A stretch of 44,310 nucleotides of DNA from Aliiroseovarius salicola (GTDB taxonomy: Bacteria > Pseudomonadota > Alphaproteobacteria > Rhodobacterales > Rhodobacteraceae): NCBI RefSeq assembly GCF_027891095.1, contig NZ_JAQIIO010000015.1, forward strand, positions 1 to 44,310, given 5' to 3'. Both the position numbers and the translations under genes were made by a program. How positions within the stretch are numbered: the first letter of the stretch is position 1; each line of letters starts with the position of its first letter. Below are positions 15,037 through 23,723 of the stretch, in pieces. Under the pieces are notes generated by a model. It worked only from the letters and a program-made list of their open reading frames with translations. It ran no database searches and was not told the DNA's origin.

Positions 15037-16707
15037 ATGACTAAAACTCCTTCCTCCATCGCTCAAAACGGCTTCCTGCGCAGCCTACTGATCGCCTCGG
15101 TTGTGATCATTGCGCTCATGCGGTTGATCATGGTGTTTCGGTTTGAAGTCAATTGGGACGAGTTTCTGAACCTCTCAATGATTTACGATCATCAGCGCGG
15201 CGACCTTCGTGAGCTCTTGCAAACCGGTTTCATCCACCTTTTCAGATGGCTACCCTATGTGTCTGAGAACGAAGTTGATCAGATCATTGCCGCCCGATTG
15301 ATGATGTTTTTCGTGGTGACCATGACCACCTGGTTCATCTTTGACACCACCCGTCGTCTGGCATCAGTCAACGCTGCGCTTTTTGCGGTTTTGGCTTATT
15401 GGTCATTCAGCTTCACTCTTCGTCACGGTCTGTCACTGCGAACCGATCCGCTAGCCCTATGCTGCCTGATGGGTGCGATGTGGTTGACGGTGAGCGCCGT
15501 GCAGTTTCCGAAACGTATCGTTCTGGCAGGTGTGCTGATCGGCTTGGCCGGTTTTTTCACGATCAAGGCCATCTTCTATTTACCTTGCTTATTGATGCTT
15601 GCCGCTGTTCAGCTCATCTCTCAAAGATCTCTGCGATACTTTCTGGTCGCAGCAACAGTCGCAGCTATCACGTCATTGGCTGTCTTTGGCGGTCTGATCT
15701 GGTTGCACAGTCTGACATTTGTCGACTATGCCTCGCCCCTCAACTTTATTGAACGCACCACAGATGTCACCCTTTCTGGCGAAAAATTTGGAATCTTTAA
15801 ACATTATTCCACCCGTGCTTTTGTAGAAAATCTGGTTTGGATTATCCCTTTGTCCGCGGGCGTCATCACTGCCCTCCATCAGCTGAGCCAATCTTCACAT
15901 CGTGTGCTTGGGTTTACAACGCTTGCCCTTGCTCTGCCCTTGGCGACACCGCTCATTTACAATCAGTTTTACCCCTATTTCTTTCCATTTGTGCTGGCAT
16001 CGGCTGCCGTGGTTTCGGGGAATGGGTTTGCGCATATTTCCCGTACAACTCGACCAGTCATTATATCTGCCTTAGTTTTACTCACCCTCTTGACAGGCGC
16101 GCTGTCTTTCATTCGATCAATGCATCAGACACTAGATCGACAACTCCTAACACTCACCGTCATCCATGAAACATTTGCGCCCGGCGCGCCATACATTGAC
16201 GCACGAACAATGGTGTCGTCTTTCCCAAAACACGGCCCCTTCATGAGCACCTGGGGCATGACGGATTACCGCGCGAAAAACGAGCCTATAATGCAGGATA
16301 TCGTCAACCAGCATAGCCCACGATTTGTTTTGAAAAGTGGCTGGCAGCTTGATCTTGAAGGCCTCACACCAGAGCAATCACAGAACAAACCAATAGGATT
16401 ACTCGGCGAAGATCTGGCAACACTACGGGAAAATTATCTTCCGTTTTGGGGACCAATCTATATCCCCGGCAAAACACTGCACCCCTCCTCGCGCAGCGTC
16501 TCTATTATTGTTGATGGCACCTACCGCGTGAACGGAGGATCTGTAAGGTTCAATGGCACGAACATAGTTAACTATGGTGAAACCGTGGATTTACTCGCGG
16601 GACATCATGAGATTGAAATTCTGAGTGGACACTCGGTTTCTTTGATACAAGATCTTCCTGTTCCGGCAAAATCTCCGCCATCCGCACCGCTATTCGGTCG
16701 GTTTTGA
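15037..16707 (+). CDS. GT-C membrane glycosyltransferase (GT39/ArnT-like)
   Basis: 556 residues with about ten to eleven predicted transmembrane segments and a C-terminal periplasmic tail of ~150 residues. The first extracytoplasmic loop has VNWDEFLNL, the acidic pair expected of GT-C enzymes, and LRHGLSLRTDPLAL is typical of the PMT/ArnT-like group. Such enzymes take a sugar from a polyprenyl-phosphate carrier in the periplasm and attach it to lipid A, O-antigen or protein. Its start codon follows the GtrA stop directly. In this cluster it is the best candidate for the third, acceptor-specific part of the GtrA/GtrB system. The acceptor is unknown. It is the last gene before the IS end at 16713. 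Confidence 0.8.
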   Translation: MTKTPSSIAQNGFLRSLLIASVVIIALMRLIMVFRFEVNWDEFLNLSMIYDHQRGDLRELLQTGFIHLFRWLPYVSENEVDQIIAARLMMFFVVTMTTWFIFDTTRRLASVNAALFAVLAYWSFSFTLRHGLSLRTDPLALCCLMGAMWLTVSAVQFPKRIVLAGVLIGLAGFFTIKAIFYLPCLLMLAAVQLISQRSLRYFLVAATVAAITSLAVFGGLIWLHSLTFVDYASPLNFIERTTDVTLSGEKFGIFKHYSTRAFVENLVWIIPLSAGVITALHQLSQSSHRVLGFTTLALALPLATPLIYNQFYPYFFPFVLASAAVVSGNGFAHISRTTRPVIISALVLLTLLTGALSFIRSMHQTLDRQLLTLTVIHETFAPGAPYIDARTMVSSFPKHGPFMSTWGMTDYRAKNEPIMQDIVNQHSPRFVLKSGWQLDLEGLTPEQSQNKPIGLLGEDLATLRENYLPFWGPIYIPGKTLHPSSRSVSIIVDGTYRVNGGSVRFNGTNIVNYGETVDLLAGHHEIEILSGHSVSLIQDLPVPAKSPPSAPLFGRF

Positions 16708-16712
16708 GTGTA

Positions 16713-16764
16713 CTGTCAGACCATTTCTAACCAGTCATAGCTAGAACAGCATGACCTTCCCCAC
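16713..16764 (-). repeat. IS6-family terminal remnant, right member of a direct pair
   Basis: CTGTCAGA followed by ~44 bp that match 6629-6680 with one difference, in the same orientation. The end lies only 5 bp after the stop of the GT-C gene. Distance between the two copies is 10,084 bp. The match to the intact element's end is also visible but weaker than the match between the two copies. Confidence 0.75.
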
Positions 16765-16783
16765 CAGCACACATACGCCACTT

Positions 16784-16877
16784 TGAGACCCCATCTGGGG
16801 CACCGATGTCCAGAGATCGCCTTAGCATTCCTTAGTTTAAAGTCTTTATGAAAGCTGGCTGGGGTGGTAGGATTCCC
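16784..16877 (-). repeat. tRNA-Gln 3'-end-like repeat, copy B
   Basis: On the minus strand this reads as the last ~20 nt of a tRNA-Gln-like gene (part of the T-arm, CACCCCA acceptor strand, discriminator G, CCA) followed by its downstream flank. TGGCTGGGGTGGTAGGATTC is shared exactly with copy C at 41563-41582, and the flank with CAGAGATCGCC is shared with copies A and C. The sequence upstream of the T-loop does not continue as tRNA, so this is a fragment and not a gene. Such fragments are expected where an element integrated at a tRNA 3' end. Confidence 0.65.
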
Positions 16878-17149
16878 ACCCACACTTCCAAATGCTATCT
16901 AAGTGTCTGATTTCAAAGAAATATGATCAGATACCCTATCCGGATGTGATGCAGTGTTGCCGCATAGTCCGAAGCGCGGAGCAAACATAATTTATGCTTC
17001 AGGTTTGAAACTAAGGACGAAGAGCGGACATTCGCTGCGATCCGCACAGATGACCGATATGCGGGACTAAGCCGTCGTTTGTACATCAGCAAATACAAGC
17101 GCACGAATGGCGGCTTGGCGAATATGCTGGCGCAGGTGGCGGAAACAGT
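16878..17149. other. Intergenic stretch without recognisable gene
   Basis: AT-rich first half, then a block with GAGCGGACATTCGCTGCGA at 17022-17040. The block looks like decayed coding or repeat DNA; I cannot assign it. No terminator or promoter stands out. Confidence 0.25.
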
Positions 17150-17721
17150 CCCTGCCGGAGCCACCACGTTTTCCGACCGGTCGGTCGTGCCGGGTTGCCC
17201 ACCACGATCTGCCCGTCATCTTCGTCCTTTGTGACGACACTGCCCGCACCAATGACCGCGCCCTGGCCGATTATTACACCTGCCTGAATGATTGCGGCAC
17301 CGCCGATCCATACTTGTCTTCCGATAAACAGGGCCGCGCAATCTTCAGCACTTCAAAGCATCGCTTGACGGAACCCTGATGGTGTTCGGCGCAGTAGATC
17401 TGTACACTAAGACCCAGTGCGCATTGGTCGCTGATCGTCACTGCAGCAGTATCCAGAATAGTGCAGCCGGCGTTCAGGAAGACTCTGACTCCCATCTTAA
17501 TGTTGATACCGTATGCGCAGTGAAAAGGTGCTTCAAATAATTGCACTCTTTTCTGCATTGTTGAGCTTACTGAGTTTCGGCCCGATTGCGCCCCGGGCCT
17601 TCGGAGGCAGGGTATAGTGTTCATGGACTGCTGACCACGCGGCGATACGAAGCGCTTCGAGTTCGTCATCAATGCAGGTGTACCAATCATCCGCCTGCAT
17701 TTTCTGTCGCTCCGTACTCAT
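17150..17721 (-). pseudogene. Maltose/galactoside O-acetyltransferase (Maa/NodL-like) pseudogene
   Basis: Three reading frames on the minus strand together give a full hexapeptide-repeat sugar acetyltransferase. First frame from an ATG at 17721: MSTERQKMQADDWYTCIDDE and PPKARGAIGPKL. Second frame: FEAPFHCAYGINIKMGVRVF then NAGCTILDTAAVTIS. Third frame: [35 protein letters not shown] and VGNPAR. At least two frameshifts (near 17540 and 17370) break the gene, and part of the middle is poorly conserved. The original enzyme would have acetylated a sugar hydroxyl with acetyl-CoA. It sits beside the glycosylation cluster but beyond the IS end, so it may derive from a different insertion. Confidence 0.8.
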
Positions 17722-17797
17722 ATATCCCGAAGCTCCGTGCTCCACCCCGCTGATCACCGTACATCGCAAATATTTGGTTTTTATTAAGTCTGTGGTC

Positions 17798-17838
17798 ACA
17801 GGCTACAGGCTACAGGCTACAGGCTACAGGCTACAGGC
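17798..17838. repeat. Tandem repeat of ACAGGCT, about 5.9 copies
   Basis: Five exact 7-bp units plus a 6-bp partial unit run without interruption. The array lies ~77 bp upstream of the acetyltransferase pseudogene start and ~140 bp downstream of the LuxR-type gene. As the unit is not a multiple of three and lies outside any gene, copy change could only alter spacing. Confidence 0.9.
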
Positions 17839-17981
17839 GAAAACAGACGTTGACCGCCCCCAAAACAAGTGCCTAGTTCGGGCTTTCACCGGCAATTCTT
17901 TGCGTTTCGCCGATGGCAGGAATGACCAGTTAGCATGCCGAGAGTTCCAAAGCTGTGCATCCAAACCCCTCAGCAATTTCC

Positions 17982-18776
17982 TTAGGGGCTACCCCCTGAA
18001 ACCAGTGTATCGATAAATTTGGAAAACAGCTCTCCTTGGGATCTGATTTGAAGTTTCGAATACACATTCCTTCTATGGATGCGCACTGTTCCGGGCGAGA
18101 TCTCAAGGATGCGCCCTACTGCATCTGCAGAGTGCCCTTTGAGAGTAAATTCCACGACCTCTCTCTCTCTCGGGGTAAGAACGCCTTCTCCAAAACTGGT
18201 AAAAGCAAGCTCGACGCTGTGGTGCAAGCTATCATCCGATGGGTTGTTCGCGTCTACACCGAATTGAACTGCGAGGTCGGACCAGTGGTGTTGGCAGGCG
18301 GCTTGCACCACAGGCCAGTATTCGCCAAGTTGACGAAATTCCTTCGCAGAAAACGCCTTTTGAGCTCGCATAAGTGAAACCACGACGATTGCGTTACCGG
18401 GCATCTCAATGAAATAACCAATCTCTTCAGCGAGGCCGGTGCGGGCGTAATAGCTTCGAAAGTACTCGCCCTGAAAGAACCGATCCGGCGCGAGATCCTT
18501 GATCCTGTAAAGACCCGGAACGACCTGGTTTGCGCACGCCAGATAGAAAGGGTCGAGAAGATAGGGACCTTCTTGGTAATCCTCGACAAAAATCTTGCGT
18601 TTACCTCTTGGAAAGTCGTCGAACAAATCCAACGGACGGGTTGCCCCGAGGTATCCAAAAACCACTGTATAGTCGAACGGGGCGATCCCCGTCAGAGCGT
18701 TAGACAGGGCTTGCGCAAAACTCTCGGAACCGATCGCATCAATGAGCGTTCCGGTCGCTTCTATAAGTGTTTTCAT
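17982..18776 (-). CDS. LuxR-type HTH transcriptional regulator
   Basis: 264 residues. The C-terminal ~65 residues are a classic LuxR/FixJ helix-turn-helix: LTPREREVVEFTLKGHSADA, then VGRILEISPGTVRIHRRNVY and SKLQIRSQGELF. The N-terminal ~190 residues (FDYTVVFGYLGATRPLDLFDD, LLDPFYLAC, GYFIEMPGNAIVVVSLMR) form an unassigned sensory domain without clear homology to the AHL-binding fold; no receiver domain or phosphorylatable aspartate context is seen. It is divergent from the Pot-type transporter operon, sharing a 120-bp intergenic region, so it probably controls that operon in response to the transported compound or a breakdown product. Confidence 0.88.
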   Translation of the reverse strand: MKTLIEATGTLIDAIGSESFAQALSNALTGIAPFDYTVVFGYLGATRPLDLFDDFPRGKRKIFVEDYQEGPYLLDPFYLACANQVVPGLYRIKDLAPDRFFQGEYFRSYYARTGLAEEIGYFIEMPGNAIVVVSLMRAQKAFSAKEFRQLGEYWPVVQAACQHHWSDLAVQFGVDANNPSDDSLHHSVELAFTSFGEGVLTPREREVVEFTLKGHSADAVGRILEISPGTVRIHRRNVYSKLQIRSQGELFSKFIDTLVSGGSP

Positions 18777-18801
18777 GCAGTTTCCCCGCTACTCTGATTG
18801 T

Positions 18802-18821
18802 TATACTAAAAACGTGGTATA
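18802..18821. promoter_or_regulatory. 20-bp imperfect palindrome in the LuxR/Pot divergent promoter region
   Basis: TATAC and GTATA arms separated by 10 bp give a 20-bp dyad, the usual length of a LuxR-type operator. It lies 26 bp upstream of the LuxR-type gene and 76 bp upstream of the Pot ATPase gene. The surrounding DNA is AT-rich, so chance cannot be excluded. Role is inferred. Confidence 0.35.
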
Positions 18822-18896
18822 TACAGTCAAATCAGTTTTTCTTACAGTTTTTCCTAAATGGATAGTATTCAACAAATCAGGAAAAGATAGAGCTTA

Positions 18897-20018
18897 ATGG
18901 AAAACGGGGGATACGTCGGCGACTCCAGCCCAGCGAATAAAAAGGCTATTGCTGAGCTAAGAGGTGTTTCGAAAAGCTTCGGTGATGTACTGGCAGCCAG
19001 CGATTTGAACCTGTCGATCAGCGCGGGAGAATTTCTGTCATTCCTTGGCCCGTCAGGATGCGGAAAAACAACAGCTCTTCGAATGCTGGCTGGTTTTGAG
19101 ACCCCTACCGAGGGCGAAGTTTTGCTGGATGGCGAAGTAGTAAACACCCTTGATGCGCATCACCGTCCGGTGAACATGGTTTTCCAACAATACGCGCTGT
19201 TCCCGCACATGACGGTGGCACAGAATATCGGGTATGGCTTGCGCCAACGTCGCCCGCGCCTGCCCAAAGCGCAAATTGCCGAAAAGGTCACCAAGGCACT
19301 TGAAATTGTCCGGCTCAGCGATTTTGAGGATCGGAAAATCTGGGAAATGTCGGGCGGTCAACAGCAACGGGTTGCCTTGGCCCGGGCGATCATCAATGAG
19401 CCCAAGTTGTTGTTGCTGGACGAGCCGATGGCGGCGCTGGACCGCAAGTTGCGCAAGGAGATGCAGATCGAGTTGCAGGATTTGCAGCGACAGCTGGGCA
19501 TTACGTTCGTTCTGGTTACGCATGACCAGGAAGAGGCGCTGTCGATGAGCGACCGCATTTGCATCATGCGAGAGGGTAGGATTGTTCAGATTGGTAGCCC
19601 CCAGGAGCTCTATGATCGCCCAAATTCGCGATATGTCGCTGGTTTTGTCGGCACCTCCAATTTCTTCAGCGGCAACGTAACCGACCAAAACGGTGGGCTG
19701 GCCACTATTCTTCTGGACAACGGTATGAGCGTACAGGGAACCCCAGGTGTCGAATTGGCTGAGGGACAGGATGTTTGCATCAGCGTGCGCCCCGAACAGA
19801 TGAAGCTTCATCGCCAGAGCGACGGGGTGAAGGTGGAAGTACACAACCGGATTTTTCTGGGAGAGCACACCGAATACCTGGTGAACCACGAGACGCTTGG
19901 CGACTTTCTGGTGCTGTCGCCAAGGCAGTCAGAATTGAATGAGGGGGGCTTTGAGGTGGGCGATCAGGCGCGGGTGTCCTGGGACGCCAGCGCGGCGCTC
20001 ATTCTCAATCCAAACTAA
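18897..20018 (+). CDS. Spermidine/putrescine-type ABC transporter ATP-binding protein (PotA-like)
   Basis: ATPase subunit that powers uptake of a polyamine-like or other small cationic solute. Walker A GPSGCGKTT at residues ~51-59, Q-loop in NMVFQQYALFPHM, signature MSGGQQQRVALARAI, Walker B LLLLDEPMAALD and switch histidine in LVTHDQEEAL are all intact. The C-terminal ~90 residues form the TOBE domain typical of PotA. 373 residues, normal length. First gene of a six-gene rightward operon (ATPase, binding protein, two permeases, two dehydrogenases). No strong ribosome-binding site is seen before the ATG. Confidence 0.93.
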   Translation: MENGGYVGDSSPANKKAIAELRGVSKSFGDVLAASDLNLSISAGEFLSFLGPSGCGKTTALRMLAGFETPTEGEVLLDGEVVNTLDAHHRPVNMVFQQYALFPHMTVAQNIGYGLRQRRPRLPKAQIAEKVTKALEIVRLSDFEDRKIWEMSGGQQQRVALARAIINEPKLLLLDEPMAALDRKLRKEMQIELQDLQRQLGITFVLVTHDQEEALSMSDRICIMREGRIVQIGSPQELYDRPNSRYVAGFVGTSNFFSGNVTDQNGGLATILLDNGMSVQGTPGVELAEGQDVCISVRPEQMKLHRQSDGVKVEVHNRIFLGEHTEYLVNHETLGDFLVLSPRQSELNEGGFEVGDQARVSWDASAALILNPN

Positions 20019-20048
20019 AAAATACTGCAACCAAAGGGAGTAAACTCA

Positions 20049-21206
20049 ATGACCAAAGACATCGACCACATCTCCAAGACGGAGTTCATGGAAAAGCTGG
20101 AAAGCTACCGGAAGGGCTCGATCACGCGTCGCCATTTTCTGAATGTCACTGGATTGGGCGCTGCGACCGCAGTTTTGGGGGCGACTGTTCCTGGTTTACG
20201 CCCCAGCCCAGCCTTTGCTGGTAATATTGGTGACCGAGTCGTTGTTGCAACTTGGCCGAATTATCACGATCCGGCAAACTTTGAGGCCTTTACCGAAGCG
20301 ACCGGCGCGCATGTGCAGGTCAATGTATTCGGGTCAAACGAAGAAATGTTGGCGAAGTTGCAAGCTGGTGCGACTGGTTGGGATGTGTATGTGCCGACCA
20401 ACTATACGATCGAAGATTACGTTAAAGAGGGTCTGATTGAACCTTTGGATACGTCCAAACTGCCAAACTATGACGCATCGGCATTTGATCCGCGCTATGC
20501 CGAAGCTGGATCCGTCGATGGAACATTGTATGCAGTGCCTAAAAACTGGGGTTCGACAGGCATGGCCGTGAACACCAAGCACAACGATGGCAAGCCGATT
20601 TCGTCCTGGAAAGAGTTCTTTGACATCACGATGGACAAATTCTCGGGCCGCACGATGGTGCATGACTATCAGTTGACCACAATCGGCAGCGCGCTGAATT
20701 ACCATGGATATTCGTTCAACTCGGTCGACGAAAAAGAACTGGCGGATGCCGAAAAGCTGCTGATCGAGGTTAAACCACACTTGTTTGCAATCACGTCCGA
20801 CTATCAGCCGTCGATGCGGAACGGGGATGCCTGGTTGACGATTTGCTGGTCTGGTGACGGCAAACAGCTCAACACAGACATACCTGAAATCCACTATGTA
20901 CTGGGTAAAGAAGGTGGCGAGATCTGGAGCGACTATTTTGCCATCCCGAAAAGCTCGGAACGCAAGGAGGCAGGTTACGCTCTGATCAACTTCCTGCTGG
21001 ATCCGCAGGTGAATGCCAAAGAGGTGCTCGCCCACGGTTACCCGACCGCCGATTCAAGAACCTTTGACCTGTTGCCTGACTCGTTGAAGAACGATCCGAT
21101 TCTGTTCCCAGCTCAGGAACTTCTGGATCCGCTGGAATTTGGCGCTGCGGTCACGCTGACCGATCCGAACCGTGCCGAGTTGATGGCCCGCTTCAAGTCG
21201 GCCTGA
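20049..21206 (+). CDS. Pot-type ABC transporter periplasmic binding protein
   Basis: 385-residue extracellular solute-binding protein of the PotD/PotF group. A twin-arginine signal starts ~25 residues in (TRRHFLNVTGLGAATAVLGA and an SPAFA cleavage region), so the first ~25 residues are a charged extension before a Tat signal. The mature part has VVVATWPNYHDPANFEAFTE, WDVYVPTNYTIEDYVKEGLI, TLYAVPKNWGSTGMAVNT and a late WSDYFAIPKSSERKEAG, all typical. AAAGGGAG lies before the ATG. The ligand cannot be fixed: the group binds spermidine, putrescine and other amines or amino compounds. Confidence 0.92.
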   Translation: MTKDIDHISKTEFMEKLESYRKGSITRRHFLNVTGLGAATAVLGATVPGLRPSPAFAGNIGDRVVVATWPNYHDPANFEAFTEATGAHVQVNVFGSNEEMLAKLQAGATGWDVYVPTNYTIEDYVKEGLIEPLDTSKLPNYDASAFDPRYAEAGSVDGTLYAVPKNWGSTGMAVNTKHNDGKPISSWKEFFDITMDKFSGRTMVHDYQLTTIGSALNYHGYSFNSVDEKELADAEKLLIEVKPHLFAITSDYQPSMRNGDAWLTICWSGDGKQLNTDIPEIHYVLGKEGGEIWSDYFAIPKSSERKEAGYALINFLLDPQVNAKEVLAHGYPTADSRTFDLLPDSLKNDPILFPAQELLDPLEFGAAVTLTDPNRAELMARFKSA

Positions 21207-21227
21207 TCAGGTTTGGGGTAAAACAAC

Positions 21228-22079
21228 ATGACGCATCGTACACGTAATTGGTTGCTGTTGGCACCTGCCGGAACTTGGTTTCTGGTGATGCTGATCATTC
21301 CGCTAAGTGTTGTTTTCATCTTCAGCTTTGGAGAGCGGGCGCCGTCCGGTGGCGTTGTGCCCGCTTTCACCTTTGAGCAATATGCCAATCTTCCAGCCCG
21401 TTGGACCGCCTTCAAGAACACGATGACGCTGGCCCCGATAGGCACGTTGTTAGCGTTGTTGATCGCCTATCCGTTGGCCTACTTTCTTGCCGTAAAGGCG
21501 AATCCGAAGTGGAAAACGATCCTGCTTGTGCTGGTGATCGTTCCATTCTGGACCTCGATCCTCATCCGAAGCTACGCTTGGATCTTCCTGCTGGGCGGGC
21601 GCGGAATTCCCGCGCTGCTGGAATGGGTAGGACTCGAAGGCATTCGTCTGATCAACACGCCATTTGCCGTTCTGGTCGGCATCATTTACGGTTATTTGCC
21701 ACTAATGGTATTCCCGATCTACGTCAGCCTCGACAAACTGGACAAACGCTTGCTCGAGGCGTCCTCCGATCTGGGGGCCAAACCATGGCGTACGTTCCTG
21801 CAAATCACGCTGCCTCTTTCAATTCCCGGTATCGCAACCGGCTGTATGCTCGTGTTCATCCTATTGATGGGGGAATACCTGATCCCGGCCTTGCTGGGAG
21901 GGGGCAAGGTCTTTTTCGTTGGCAACGCGCTGGTCGATTTGTTCCTGCAATCACGTAACTGGGCCTATGGCTCGGCGGTGGCGGTGGCCCTTGTGGCGGT
22001 CATGTTGATCACCGTCACATTCTACATGCGGCTAATCAGCCGCCTCGGCGCTAGCCGTGAAGATGTGTCGATCATGTGA
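21228..22079 (+). CDS. Pot-type ABC transporter permease (PotB-like)
   Basis: Inner-membrane channel subunit, 283 residues, six predicted transmembrane helices. The permease EAA loop is visible as LLEASSDLGAKPWRTFLQIT, LPLSIPGIATG (about residues 175-205), the site that contacts the ATPase. The N-terminus WLLLAPAGTWFLVMLIIPL is typical of the PotB side. It follows the binding-protein gene by ~20 bp and precedes the second permease by 9 bp. Confidence 0.92.
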   Translation: MTHRTRNWLLLAPAGTWFLVMLIIPLSVVFIFSFGERAPSGGVVPAFTFEQYANLPARWTAFKNTMTLAPIGTLLALLIAYPLAYFLAVKANPKWKTILLVLVIVPFWTSILIRSYAWIFLLGGRGIPALLEWVGLEGIRLINTPFAVLVGIIYGYLPLMVFPIYVSLDKLDKRLLEASSDLGAKPWRTFLQITLPLSIPGIATGCMLVFILLMGEYLIPALLGGGKVFFVGNALVDLFLQSRNWAYGSAVAVALVAVMLITVTFYMRLISRLGASREDVSIM

Positions 22080-22088
22080 GGTGACCCG

Positions 22089-22907
22089 ATGAGAATCTAT
22101 GCTATTTGCGTTTACCTCTTTTTGTATATCCCAATTGGTGTGATCGCGCTGTTCAGCTTCAACGCCGGGCGTCACGCAAGCCAGCTTCAGGGCTTCTCAA
22201 CCAAATGGTACGGCAAGGCGCTGAACAATCCATTCGTGATGGACGCGTTGGAAACCAGCCTGATGGTGGCCTTTGCTTCGGCCTTGTTTGCAAGCGTTTT
22301 CGGAACTATGGCAGCCGTTGCCCTGCAAGGGATAAAAGGCCCGGTTCGCACTGCCTTTGATTTGCTGATCTATGTCGCTGTCATGATCCCCGGCATCGTG
22401 ATCGGGATCGCGACCCTAATCGGGCTGGTCACGGTCTTTGACCAGTTAAACCCGTTAATTGCCTCAATCTGGCCGAACGGGTTCGAACCACCGAAGCTGC
22501 GCATGGGCATGGGATCGCTGATCGCCGCACATACGATGTTCCTGATGGCATTGGTGGTCATCATCGTGCGCGCCCGCCTCGCCGGGATGGACCGCGCTTT
22601 GACCGAAGCGTCTTCAGATCTTTACGCGACCCCAATGGGAACCTTCAGACAGGTGACCTTACCATTAATATTCCCGGCAATCCTCGCCGGGTTCCTGCTC
22701 AGTTTCACCTTCAGCTTTGACGACTTCATCATCGCGTTCTTTGTCGCCGGGTCCGAGACAACACTTCCGATCTATGTGTTTTCGTCGATCCGCCGCGGCG
22801 TCACTCCTGAAATCAACGCCATCGGCACCATGGTTATGGGGGTGTCTCTGCTTATGCTGATCACCGCTCAAATGCTGCTTCGACGCGGAGGCAAGAAAAC
22901 AAAATGA
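22089..22907 (+). CDS. Pot-type ABC transporter permease (PotC-like)
   Basis: Second channel subunit, 272 residues, six helices. The EAA loop reads ALTEASSDLYATPMGTFRQV followed by TLPLIFPAILAGF. FSFDDFIIAFFVAGSETTLP and IRRGVTPEINAIGT are hallmarks of the PotC side. GAGGTG precedes the ATG. Its stop codon overlaps the start of the first dehydrogenase gene (ATGA), linking transport and metabolism in one transcript. Confidence 0.92.
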   Translation: MRIYAICVYLFLYIPIGVIALFSFNAGRHASQLQGFSTKWYGKALNNPFVMDALETSLMVAFASALFASVFGTMAAVALQGIKGPVRTAFDLLIYVAVMIPGIVIGIATLIGLVTVFDQLNPLIASIWPNGFEPPKLRMGMGSLIAAHTMFLMALVVIIVRARLAGMDRALTEASSDLYATPMGTFRQVTLPLIFPAILAGFLLSFTFSFDDFIIAFFVAGSETTLPIYVFSSIRRGVTPEINAIGTMVMGVSLLMLITAQMLLRRGGKKTK

Positions 22908-23701
22908 CCCATGCTGAAACCTCACGTTCTCTGTCAGATTTTCCTGTTCTGGAGGGCAAAGTTATTTTGGTGACGGGCGCGGGCTCGGGCATAGGACGCG
23001 CGGGTGCGATGGCAATGGCTCGCCATGGCGCACAGGTGGTAGTTACAGATATTGATGCCGACAAAGCGGCGCAGGTGGTGGAAGATCTGCGAGCCGAAGG
23101 TGTGACCGCGGTTTCGGCAGGACTAGACGTACTCGATGATAACGCTGTCAGCGCCCAGATTGACAAGGTTGTCAGAACCTACGGTCGCCTTGATGTGTTG
23201 CATTCCCACGCAGGTTACCAGATCGAAGGCAATCTGGAACAAGTCCCCATTGAAGGGATGGATATGTCTTGGCGACTGAATGTCAGGTCCCACTTCATCG
23301 CGGCACGGGCAACGGTCGGGCACATGCGCATCCAGGGCGGCGGCAGCATCATCATCACCTCGTCAAACTCAGGCGTGCAGTATGACCGCGAGATGATCGC
23401 CTATGCGACGACCAAACATGCCGTCGTGGCGATGACCCGCCAAATGGCCGCCGACTATGCTAAACACAATATTCGCATCAACGCCCTGTGCCCGGGCTTT
23501 ATCGACACCCCATTCAACGCCGGATTCGAAATGCAGATGGGTGGGCGTGACAAGCTGGAAAGCTATGTCGCGCGTACCATTCCGATGGGTCGCTGGGGCA
23601 CGACTGGTGAAATCGCCGATTCCATCCTGTTTCTTGCCTCTGACATGTCCACCTTCATGACCGGGCATGCGCTTGTCATTGATGGCGGTGAATGTATCTG
23701 A
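22904..23701 (+). CDS. Short-chain dehydrogenase/reductase (first of two)
   Basis: 265-residue classical SDR. Cofactor motif TGAGSGIGRAGAMAMA near residue 25; the usual NNAG structural motif is SHAG here; catalytic Ser in IIITSSNSGVQ and YATTK as YxxxK; the C-terminal PGFIDTPF and FLASDMSTFMTGHALVIDGG are standard. An aspartate (VVTDID) after the second strand favours NAD(H). Translationally coupled to the permease gene by a 4-bp overlap, so it most likely oxidises a hydroxyl group of the imported compound or a product of it. Substrate unknown. Confidence 0.88.
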   Translation: MTHAETSRSLSDFPVLEGKVILVTGAGSGIGRAGAMAMARHGAQVVVTDIDADKAAQVVEDLRAEGVTAVSAGLDVLDDNAVSAQIDKVVRTYGRLDVLHSHAGYQIEGNLEQVPIEGMDMSWRLNVRSHFIAARATVGHMRIQGGGSIIITSSNSGVQYDREMIAYATTKHAVVAMTRQMAADYAKHNIRINALCPGFIDTPFNAGFEMQMGGRDKLESYVARTIPMGRWGTTGEIADSILFLASDMSTFMTGHALVIDGGECI

Positions 23702-23723
23702 ATTTCAGTTTGGAGAACGACAA

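Noticed and set aside
17798-17838. CRISPR array
   Set aside because: Units are 7 bp and directly contiguous with no spacers, and no cas genes are present.
19053-19889. 278-codon minus-strand frame opposite the Pot ATPase gene
   Set aside because: The + strand frame has every ABC ATPase motif; the opposite frame resembles nothing and has no start signals.
18897-22907. Firm assignment as a spermidine or putrescine transporter
   Set aside because: The family also carries other amino compounds, and the coupled dehydrogenases suggest a different substrate.
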